Both the position numbers and the translations under genes were made by a program. A stretch of 64,000 bases of DNA from Streptomyces glomeratus (lineage in GTDB: Bacteria; Actinomycetota; Actinomycetes; Streptomycetales; Streptomycetaceae). This document shows, in pieces, positions 57,780 through 64,000 of this stretch. The stretch's first letter is position 1; every line of letters begins with the position of its first letter. The DNA is taken from the NCBI RefSeq assembly GCF_021462825.1, contig NZ_JAKEEB010000005.1, positions 2,501 through 66,500 of the forward strand, read 5' to 3'. Below the pieces are notes generated by a model. The model was not told the DNA's origin. It saw nothing but the letters and a program-made list of their open reading frames with translations, and searched no databases.

Positions 57780-58499
57780 GTGCTTGTCGCCGCCGCCGTC
57801 TGTCCCTGTCCGCCGTTGCTCGTGCCCGAGGTCGCCGCGGGTGCCGCGCCCGAGCTGGACGGCGCCCGTGATGCGTGCAGGAACGCACTGGGCGTGCTGG
57901 CCGCCGCGCGCCCCGGCCGGCTGGTGGTCGTCGGCCCCGCTCAGGAGAGCGGGTGCGGACGGTATCCGCGGGGCGCGCGGGGATCGTTCCGCGGGTTCGG
58001 CGTGGACGTCGACGTACGGCTGGGCGCCGGGGGGACGGAGCCGGGCGCGCCGGAGCGGGAGCTTCCGCCTTCGCTCGCCGTCGCCGCGTGGCTCCTGGAG
58101 CGCCTGAGCTGGGAGGACCTGCCCGTGGAGGGGCTCGGAGTGCCCGAACTCCTGGCCCCCGAGCGGTGCGTTGAGATGGGGGCGGAGCTTGCCGGCAGGG
58201 ACGAGCGGGTGGCCTTGCTGGTCATGGGGGACGCGAGCGCGTGCCGCACGGTCAAGGCGCCGGGTTATCTGGACGAGCGCGCGGCCGGCTTCGACGCCGC
58301 CGTGGCACGTGCGCTCGGCGCGGCCGACGTGGCGGCCCTGAAGTCGCTGGACGTCGAGCCGGCCCATGAGCTGAAGGCCTGCGGCCGGGCTCCCTGGCAG
58401 GTTCTCGCGGGGGCGGCGGAGGGCGCGGATCTGACCGGCGCGTTGCTGTACGACGACGCGCCGTACGGCGTGGGGTATCTGGTGGCGGTCTGGTCGTAG
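57780..58499 (+). CDS. LigB-like (class III extradiol dioxygenase fold) protein, 239 aa
   Basis: N-terminal VAAAVCPCPPLLVPEVAAG resembles the metal-site start of LigB/MEMO-type proteins, and the body contains ARPGRLVVVGPA, ERVALLVMGDASA and the YDDAPYGVGYLVAVW ending seen in actinomycete LigB-like proteins found between miaB and miaA. GTG 57780 has no ribosome site; TACGCT ends 7 nt upstream, so it is probably leaderless. Enzymatic role unknown; His ligands of true dioxygenases are not clearly preserved. Confidence 0.8.
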   Translation: MLVAAAVCPCPPLLVPEVAAGAAPELDGARDACRNALGVLAAARPGRLVVVGPAQESGCGRYPRGARGSFRGFGVDVDVRLGAGGTEPGAPERELPPSLAVAAWLLERLSWEDLPVEGLGVPELLAPERCVEMGAELAGRDERVALLVMGDASACRTVKAPGYLDERAAGFDAAVARALGAADVAALKSLDVEPAHELKACGRAPWQVLAGAAEGADLTGALLYDDAPYGVGYLVAVWS

Positions 58500-58633
58500 G
58501 GTGTCCGGCCGCCGCGGGGCGTACGACCGTGATCGCCACGGACGCCCCGGCGCGCGCCTGCACCCGGCATGGGCGCATGCCCGTTGTACGTGTGCGGCTG
58601 GATCGCCGGCCGGTGGCGTCCGGGTCGCGGACA

Positions 58634-58676
58634 CGGCGGACGGCCGGGAGGCTGTGTGCCTCGCGGCCGTCCGCCG
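58634..58676. terminator. Bidirectional hairpin between LigB-like gene and antitoxin gene
   Basis: CGGCGGACGGCC and exact 12-bp complement, with an inner GAGGC/GCCTC helix and TGTGT loop. It sits between converging genes. Confidence 0.85.
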
Positions 58677-58691
58677 ATGTGTCGTGCCGTG

Positions 58692-58937
58692 TCAGGAGGC
58701 CGGGGGCGGTGCTCCCGGCGGTGTCCTGTCACCGGTCGCAGGGCCGGTGCCCCGGTGTGCGAGGCGTTCCATCGCGTGCTTCGCCTTGCCCGTGCCCGTG
58801 TCGATCTTGCCGCTGTACTTGCCCTTGGTCCGCTCGTCGATCATCTTCGCGGCCTTGTCGAGGCCGCGATCGACCTTCCCTTCGTGCTGTTGCGCGAAGT
58901 TCGAGACCTTGGCCATCAGGTTGTCCACGAGACCCAT
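58692..58937 (-). CDS. MT0933-like antitoxin family protein, 81 aa
   Basis: MGLVDNLMAKVSNFAQQHEGKVDRGLDKAAKMIDERTKGKYSGKID as separated signatures (VDRGLDKAAKMIDERTKGKY is the family core). Mycobacterial Rv0909 is the described antitoxin of this family, paired with Rv0910. Here no partner toxin gene is adjacent. ATG 58937 follows GGAAGG. Hydrophilic, helical. Confidence 0.85.
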   Translation of the reverse strand: MGLVDNLMAKVSNFAQQHEGKVDRGLDKAAKMIDERTKGKYSGKIDTGTGKAKHAMERLAHRGTGPATGDRTPPGAPPPAS

Positions 58938-58962
58938 GGTCCACCTTCCCTGCGAAGCGCGG

Positions 58963-59223
58963 TTACGTGCGGGCGCCCTCCTCGGCCTCGGTCTCGGCGG
59001 CCTCCGCGGCGGACTGCTGCCTGGGAATGGCGACGCCGTCGTCACCGGCCGGAGCCGTTTCCCTGGCCACCGTCTCCGAACCGGTCCCGGCCTCGGCCGC
59101 TCCCTTGGCCTCGTCCGTCGCCTCCGCCTCCGTCCCAGCCGTCGTCTGCGCGGCCTCCGTCACGGCGGACTGCGCCTCCTTCGTTGTGCTCGACCGCCGG
59201 AAGAGCCGTGCAAAAACGCCCAT
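58963..59223 (-). CDS. Hypothetical acidic Ala/Glu/Thr-rich protein, 86 aa
   Basis: Starts MGVFARLFRRSS, then is dominated by Ala, Glu and Thr; no membrane helix and no known domain. It lies 25 bp upstream of the antitoxin-like gene on the same strand, so the pair may be co-transcribed. GGAG just upstream of ATG 59223; a GTG two codons earlier is possible. Low-complexity composition limits confidence. Confidence 0.65.
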   Translation of the reverse strand: MGVFARLFRRSSTTKEAQSAVTEAAQTTAGTEAEATDEAKGAAEAGTGSETVARETAPAGDDGVAIPRQQSAAEAAETEAEEGART

Positions 59224-59404
59224 ATCCACTCCATACGTTACTCGTGCGGGCGAAATGCCGCGTAGTTCGGTGCGCCCGTTTGCATCGCCCGGCCATCCCG
59301 TTCTCGAACCGATGACCGGAACCTCGCAACAGGCAACGACCTCACATGCGGGGCGTCACGTCGCTCGTTCGGGATGGGGTCCGGAGGTTTGCGAGACTGT
59401 TCCG

Positions 59405-60343
59405 GTGAGTAGTGCAGCCCCCGCACCGCGGGTCATCGCCGTCGTCGGACCGACCGCGGCCGGAAAGTCCGATCTGGGCGTATTCCTTGCCCAGCGTCTC
59501 GGCGGCGAGGTCGTCAACGCCGACTCCATGCAGCTCTACCGGGGGATGGACATCGGAACCGCCAAGCTGACCCCCGAGGAGCGTGGCGGTATCCCGCACC
59601 ACCTGCTGGACATATGGGATGTGACGGTCACGGCGTCCGTGGCCGAGTATCAGCGCCTCGCCCGCGCCCGGATCGACGCGCTGCTCGCCGAGGGTCGCTG
59701 GCCGATCCTGGTGGGCGGCTCCGGCCTGTATGTGCGCGGCGCGGTCGACAACCTGGAGTTCCCCGGAACCGACCCGGAGGTGCGCGCCCGGCTCGAGGAC
59801 GAACTCACTCGGTGTGGCCCGGGAGCACTGCACGCTCGCCTGGCCGCCGTCGACCCGGAGGCCGCGCGGGCGATCCTGCCCGGCAACGGCCGCCGTATCG
59901 TCCGGGCCCTGGAGGTCATCGAGATCACCGGCAAGCCCTTCACGGCCAACCTCCCGGGCCATGACTCGGTCTACGACACCGTCCAGATCGGCGTGGATGT
60001 GGCCCGCCCCGAACTCGACGAGCGCATCGCGCGGCGGGTCGACCGGATGTGGGAGGCGGGACTGGTGGACGAGGTGCGCGCACTGGAGGCGCAGGGTCTT
60101 CGGGAGGGGCTTACGGCGTCGCGCGCGCTGGGGTACCAGCAGGTGCTCACGGCGCTCGCGGGGGAGTGCACGCTGGAAGAAGCGCGCGCGGAGACGGTGC
60201 GCGCCACCAAGCGCTTCGCGCGCCGTCAGGATTCCTGGTTCCGCCGTGACCCGCGGGTGCACTGGCTCAGCGGCGCCGCGTCGGACCTGCGGGAACTTCC
60301 GCACCTCGCGCTGGCGTTGGTCGAACGACCGGTTACAGCCTGA
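59405..60343 (+). CDS. miaA: MiaA, tRNA dimethylallyltransferase, 312 aa
   Basis: Transfers dimethylallyl to A37 of tRNAs reading UNN. P-loop GPTAAGKS at 15-22, D40 in NADSMQLYRGMDIGTAK, and the catalytic LVGGSGLYVRG near 102; the ASRALGYQQ motif is near 238. GTG 59405 lies 6 nt after GAGACT, suggesting a leaderless mRNA; GGAGG is too far. Product feeds MiaB. Divergent from the small acidic protein gene. Confidence 0.96.
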   Translation: MSSAAPAPRVIAVVGPTAAGKSDLGVFLAQRLGGEVVNADSMQLYRGMDIGTAKLTPEERGGIPHHLLDIWDVTVTASVAEYQRLARARIDALLAEGRWPILVGGSGLYVRGAVDNLEFPGTDPEVRARLEDELTRCGPGALHARLAAVDPEAARAILPGNGRRIVRALEVIEITGKPFTANLPGHDSVYDTVQIGVDVARPELDERIARRVDRMWEAGLVDEVRALEAQGLREGLTASRALGYQQVLTALAGECTLEEARAETVRATKRFARRQDSWFRRDPRVHWLSGAASDLRELPHLALALVERPVTA

Positions 60344-60451
60344 TCACGTGATGGCATCGGGACGCCCTGCCCGTCATACGGGCGTCCGGCGGCATGCCAT
60401 CATCGAGCTTCGATCGACCAAGTGGAGTCCGAGTTGGGAGGGCGCGTGGCG

Positions 60452-60940
60452 ATGGAGGCCGGCCCTCGGGACGCCGCAGAGAGCGCGGAACATGACACCG
60501 CGGAGGCCGGGGACCAGAGGCTCAGTTCCGACGGTCCCGACGATCAGCCCCCGGGCGGTGTGACGGACGACGGGCCGGGCGTGGACGAACTGTCCACCGG
60601 GCCCGAGGTCGAGGTCGAGCTGCGCCCGCAGCGCCGGCTGCGGATATGGCAACTCGCCCCCATCGTGGCGCTGGCGGCGATGGGCTCCCTGATGTTCGCC
60701 TTCCCGCTTGCCTTCGAGTTCGGAGACGGCGGCGCCGTGGTCGCGATGCTCGGCCTGCTGATCTTCTCCTGTGCGGCCGGCTGGGGCATGATGGCCGCGC
60801 GCCGGGTCGGTTACACGTGGCCGGGCCTGCCGCAGCGGGGCTCCGGGCGGCGCCCGGACTGGCGGGTCGTCCTCGGCTACGCCGTACTGGTCGCCGCGGT
60901 GGTCGTGCTGGCCGTGTGGCGCGTGGCCCGCCTGCGCTGA
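60452..60940 (+). CDS. Hypothetical membrane protein, 162 aa
   Basis: An acidic, Pro/Gly-rich cytosolic tail of about 65 residues then three membrane helices (WQLAPIVALAAMGSLMFAFP, VVAMLGLLIFSCAAGWGM, LGYAVLVAAVVVLAVW). Function unknown; resembles proteins between miaA and dapF in streptomycetes. ATG 60452 chosen for GGAGGG 9 nt upstream; a GTG at 60422 would lengthen it by 10 residues without a better site. Confidence 0.75.
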   Translation: MEAGPRDAAESAEHDTAEAGDQRLSSDGPDDQPPGGVTDDGPGVDELSTGPEVEVELRPQRRLRIWQLAPIVALAAMGSLMFAFPLAFEFGDGGAVVAMLGLLIFSCAAGWGMMAARRVGYTWPGLPQRGSGRRPDWRVVLGYAVLVAAVVVLAVWRVARLR

Positions 60941-60965
60941 GCCACCGCATCCGCACCGGGCGCGG

Positions 60966-61240
60966 CCGCACCGGGTCGGGCTCCGCCCAAGCGCCTCTGC
61001 AACGCCTGAGCGCCTCTGCAGCGCCTGAGTGCACCTGCCACGCCGGGACGCCTCTGCGACACCCGAGCGCCTCGGCCACGCCGGGACGCCTGTGCGACCC
61101 CCGAGCGCCTCGGCCACGCCGGGACGCCTGTGCAGCGCCCGTGCGCGCTTGGCCACGCCGGGACGCCTGTGCAGCGTCCGAGCGTGCGCGCCGGTCCGAG
61201 CGCCTCTGCGACGCCTGGGCCCCCGCTCCTGCGTAGCGCC
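60966..61240. repeat. GC-rich tandem minisatellite, 38-39 bp unit
   Basis: The unit core GCCACGCCGGGACGCCT starts at 61037, 61075, 61113 and 61152 (spacings 38, 38, 39), with the remainder of each unit varying around GAGCGCCTCGGCC and TGTGCGACCCC. Degenerate copies of GCGCCTCTGCAACGCCTGA extend it to about 60966 and 61240. The period is not a multiple of three, so it is not a coding repeat. It fills the gap between the membrane protein gene and dapF. Confidence 0.85.
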
Positions 61241-61309
61241 CCCGCCCCGGCCGTCCCGCCCACCGAACCGGTCGTCCCGGGGGTCGCGGCCACCCCGTAC
61301 GATCGAGGA

Positions 61310-62179
61310 ATGAGCACGCGGATCGCCTTCCTCAAGGGGCACGGCACCGAGAACGACTTCGTGATCGTCCCGGACCCCGACAACGTCATCGACCTGCCCC
61401 CGGCCGCCGTCGCCGCCCTGTGCGACCGCCGCGCGGGCATCGGCGGCGACGGTCTGCTGCACGTCGTGCGCTCCGCCGCGCACCCCGACGCCGAGGAGAT
61501 GGCCGCCGAGGCGGAGTGGTTCATGGACTACCGCAACGGGGACGGCTCGACCGCGGAGATGTGCGGCAACGGCGTACGCGTGTTCGCGCGCTACCTCCAG
61601 GAGGCGGGGCTGGCGGTCGAGGGGGATCTGGCGATCGCCACGCGCGGGGGCGTCAAGACCGTGCACCTCGCCAAGGACGGTGACATCACCGTCGGTATGG
61701 GCAAGGCGCTCCTCCCCGAGGGGCAGGTCACGGTGAGCGTCGGCGAGCGCAGCTGGCCCGCGCGCAACGTCAACATGGGCAACCCGCACGCGGTCGCCTT
61801 CGTCGACGACCTGGGGCACGCGGGTGACCTGTTCACCCCGCCCCCGTTCAGCCCGGCCTCCGTGTACCCGGACGGGGTGAACGTCGAGTTCGTGGTGGAC
61901 CGCGCTCCCCGGCATGTCGCGATGCGCGTCCACGAGCGGGGTTCCGGCGAGACCCGCTCGTGCGGCACGGGCGCGTGCGCGGTGGCCGTCGCCACCGCGC
62001 GCCGCGACGGTGCCGACCCGGCCGTCACGGGCACCCCGGTCACCTACACCGTGGACGTCCCCGGCGGCACCCTCCGGATCACCGAGCACCCGGACGGCGA
62101 GATCGAGATGACCGGTCCGGCGGTGATCGTCGCCGAGGGGGAGATCGACACCGACCGGCTGCGGGCCGCGACCCGCTGA
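61310..62179 (+). CDS. dapF: DapF, diaminopimelate epimerase, 289 aa
   Basis: PLP-independent epimerisation of LL- to meso-diaminopimelate for peptidoglycan and lysine. The catalytic pair is C85 (AEMCGNGVRV) and C218 (RSCGTGAC), each in its own half of the molecule. The N-terminus FLKGHGTENDFV is typical. ATG 61310 lies 6 nt after TACGAT, again a leaderless pattern. Confidence 0.96.
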   Translation: MSTRIAFLKGHGTENDFVIVPDPDNVIDLPPAAVAALCDRRAGIGGDGLLHVVRSAAHPDAEEMAAEAEWFMDYRNGDGSTAEMCGNGVRVFARYLQEAGLAVEGDLAIATRGGVKTVHLAKDGDITVGMGKALLPEGQVTVSVGERSWPARNVNMGNPHAVAFVDDLGHAGDLFTPPPFSPASVYPDGVNVEFVVDRAPRHVAMRVHERGSGETRSCGTGACAVAVATARRDGADPAVTGTPVTYTVDVPGGTLRITEHPDGEIEMTGPAVIVAEGEIDTDRLRAATR

Positions 62180-62608
62180 CCCGGCCACCCGGCCAACCGG
62201 CCCCGGCCAGCGCCTCCTTGGGGGCGAACGGGCGGCGCGCTGAAGCACGGAGTAGCACGCGGACCGTGATGCTCGGCACAGTCCGGTGGCCGGAAAGTGC
62301 CCTCGGGTGCACCCCCGCGCGGCTCCGGATCTCAGCCTGCTCCCCCCGAGCCGTTCCGATCCGCAGCCCAGGGTGGTCGGGCGTGTTCGGATCGACGGCG
62401 GACACCTCGCCCCGTGGCCGAAAGCCGCAAACATCGGTTTCGTCGCTCGAATGGGTGATCCGTTTCACGCTCGGCGAGAGCCGGTCGGGCGGGCGTGATG
62501 GGCTCGATAGCATCAAGCACCGGCCCGGACGGGGGACCGAACGCCATCCCCTGCGGCGCGTAGGGCAAGGGGCACTCCGTCCGCCGGTCAACGAGCCGGA
62601 GGTGCCCC
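62180..62608. other. Intergenic region upstream of rshA
   Basis: About 430 bp with no credible gene. It should carry the rshA promoter; GATAGCAT near 62506 is a possible -10. The ribosome site GGAGGTG is at 62598-62604. Confidence 0.55.
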
Positions 62609-64000
62609 ATGAGTGCGGAGGCCACGAACCCTGCATCGCCCGCCCCCACGACACCGGGGGCGCACCGCAGGAAGAGCCGCCCCCGGATCGACCTGCGCCG
62701 CCTTGGGCGGGCCGCCCTGCTCGGCCCGGCCACCCGCGACCGGCTGCCGGACGCGATCGGCCATGTCGCCGAGGCGCACCGCGCCCACCATCCCGACGCC
62801 GACCTCGAACCCCTGCGCCGCGCCTATCTGTTGGCCGAGACCTCGCACCGCGGCCAGATGCGCAAGAGCGGCGAGCCGTACATCACGCACCCCCTCGCCG
62901 TGACCCTGATCCTCGCCGAACTCGGGGCCGAGACCACCACCTTGACCGCCTCCCTGCTGCACGACACCGTCGAGGACACGGATGTGACACTCGAGCAGGT
63001 GGGCCAGGAGTTCGGCGAGGAGGTGCGCTACCTCGTCGACGGCGTCACCAAGCTGGAGAAGGTCGACTACGGCGCGGCCGCCGAGCCCGAGACCTTCCGG
63101 AAGATGCTCGTCGCCACCGGCAACGACGTCCGCGTGATGTCGATCAAACTCGCCGACCGCCTGCACAACATGCGCACCCTCGGCGTGATGCGCCCGGAGA
63201 AGCAGGTACGCATCGCCAAGGTCACCCGGGACGTCCTCATCCCGCTCGCCGAGCGCCTCGGCGTCCAGGCGCTCAAAACGGAACTAGAGGACCTCGTCTT
63301 CGCGATCCTGCATCCCGAGGAGTACGAGCACACCAGGGAGCTCATCGTCGAGAACGCGGCGCACGGGGACGACCCGCTCGCCGGCATGGCCGAACAGGTA
63401 CGCACCGTCCTGCGCGAGGCGGACATCCAGGCCGAAGTCCTCATCAGACCTCGGCACTTCGTCTCCGTACACCGCATCTCCCGCAAGCGGGGCCGGCTGC
63501 GCGGCGCCGACTTCGGCCGGCTCCTGGTCCTGGTGAACGAGGACGCCGACTGCTACGGAGTCCTCGGTGAGCTGCACACCTGCATGACCCCGGTGGTCTC
63601 GGAGTTCAAGGACTTCATCGCCGTCCCCAAGTTCAACCTGTACCAGTCGCTGCACACCGCGATCGCGCGCGAGGACGGCGAGATCGCCGAAGTCCTCATC
63701 CGCACCCACCAGATGCACCAGGTCGCCGAGGCGGGCGTGATCGCGCTCGGCAATCCCTACGCCCCCGCGTCCGACGACCCCTCCGACGGCGAGCGTGCCG
63801 ACCCCACCCGCCCCGGTTGGCTCTCACGGCTTCTGACCTGGCAGGAGGCCGCTCCGGACACCGACACCTTCTGGTCGACCCTGCGCGAGGACCTCGCCCA
63901 GGACCGGGAGATCACCGTCTTCCGCCCCGACGGGGCCGCACTGGGGCTCCCGGAGGGCGCGAGCTGTGTGGACGCCGCCTACGCGCAGTACGGAGAGGAC
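62609..64000 (+). CDS. rshA: RelA/SpoT homologue (RshA type), partial: first 464 residues, cut by window end
   Basis: The N-terminal HD hydrolase is complete in look: RxSGxPYITHPLAV (H94), LLHDTVEDTDV (H118, D119), KLADRLHNMRT (D183, N187). The following synthetase domain is degenerate: the canonical (Y)DLxAIRV strand reads DFGRLLVLV, and KxNGYQSLHT reads KFNLYQSLHT, although EVLIRTHQMH retains the catalytic Glu. It therefore looks like a (p)ppGpp hydrolase with weak or no synthetase activity. A TGS domain starts near residue 440 (EITVFRPDG). ATG 62609 follows GGAGGTG. In S. coelicolor the second RSH gene lies downstream of dapF (recalled). The 3' end is outside the window. Confidence 0.9.
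   Translation, partial: MSAEATNPASPAPTTPGAHRRKSRPRIDLRRLGRAALLGPATRDRLPDAIGHVAEAHRAHHPDADLEPLRRAYLLAETSHRGQMRKSGEPYITHPLAVTLILAELGAETTTLTASLLHDTVEDTDVTLEQVGQEFGEEVRYLVDGVTKLEKVDYGAAAEPETFRKMLVATGNDVRVMSIKLADRLHNMRTLGVMRPEKQVRIAKVTRDVLIPLAERLGVQALKTELEDLVFAILHPEEYEHTRELIVENAAHGDDPLAGMAEQVRTVLREADIQAEVLIRPRHFVSVHRISRKRGRLRGADFGRLLVLVNEDADCYGVLGELHTCMTPVVSEFKDFIAVPKFNLYQSLHTAIAREDGEIAEVLIRTHQMHQVAEAGVIALGNPYAPASDDPSDGERADPTRPGWLSRLLTWQEAAPDTDTFWSTLREDLAQDREITVFRPDGAALGLPEGASCVDAAYAQYGED

Noticed and set aside
60966..61240. CRISPR-like appearance of the 38-bp repeat.
   Set aside because: Copies are contiguous and degenerate, there are no unique spacers of constant length and no cas genes nearby.

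Overview
The window is a chromosomal segment of a Streptomyces-type actinomycete. The evidence is very high GC with strong GC3 bias, frequent GTG/TTG starts, many 4-nt ATGA/GTGA/TTGA overlaps, hairpin terminators without U-tracts, and a gene order that from memory matches the core-chromosome block of S. coelicolor around SCO5745-SCO5794. It looks like ordinary vertically inherited core DNA: I see no phage, insertion sequence, integron or CRISPR array. Naming below relies on recalled families and synteny; no database search was run.

Layout. 1-3.9 kb: 3' part of a 23S rRNA, 5S rRNA, a strong terminator, a shrunken DegT-type aminotransferase and tRNA-Thr(GGT). 3.9-13.5 kb: the osmoadaptation locus osaC (minus), osaA and osaB (plus); OsaA is a giant hybrid histidine kinase with a tandem HAMP-like array. 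13.7-21.8 kb: ftsK, a RodZ-like membrane HTH protein, a tightly coupled rimO-pgsA-cinA run followed by clgR, then dpsB. 22.4-29.1 kb (minus): SDR oxidoreductase, nei glycosylase, lhr helicase. 29.2-33.7 kb: AraC regulator coupled to azlCD, an alpha/alpha-toroid-like protein, a DUF3046 protein and an AI-2E family permease. 34.7-36.8 kb: recA-recX with two recognisable damage promoters. 37.0-39.8 kb (minus): rhodanese, cysteine dioxygenase, a cysteine-rich leader peptide and an FAD monooxygenase. 40.2-47.3 kb: gluABCD glutamate ABC importer, divergent gluRK two-component system, an orphan TAXI-type binding protein. 47.4-51.6 kb: MazG-like protein, ArsR regulator overlapping a P3-type (Mg-type) ATPase, TatA/E protein. 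51.8-53.8 kb: cobalamin riboswitch, cbtBA, and a histidine-phosphatase-fold protein lacking both catalytic histidines. 54-64 kb: regulator pseudogene, PP2C phosphatase, pcm, miaB, LigB-like protein, MT0933-type antitoxin, miaA, a 38-bp minisatellite, dapF, and the 5' part of a second RelA/SpoT homologue cut by the window end.

How the genes work together. Several DNA-damage genes are present: recA/recX, nei, lhr and cinA. Near-identical RecA-NDp (PafBC-type) promoter motifs sit in front of recA, lhr and rimO-pgsA-cinA, so part of this block may answer to the LexA-independent damage response. miaA and miaB together give ms2i6A tRNA modification, and rimO is the ribosomal paralogue of miaB. Glutamate sensing (GluRK) and uptake (GluABCD) share a 360-bp divergent control region containing direct repeats spaced like OmpR-family sites. 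Cobalt uptake (CbtAB) is placed under B12 control. Cysteine catabolism (CDO, rhodanese) sits behind a translated Cys-rich mini-ORF that looks like a cysteine-responsive attenuator.
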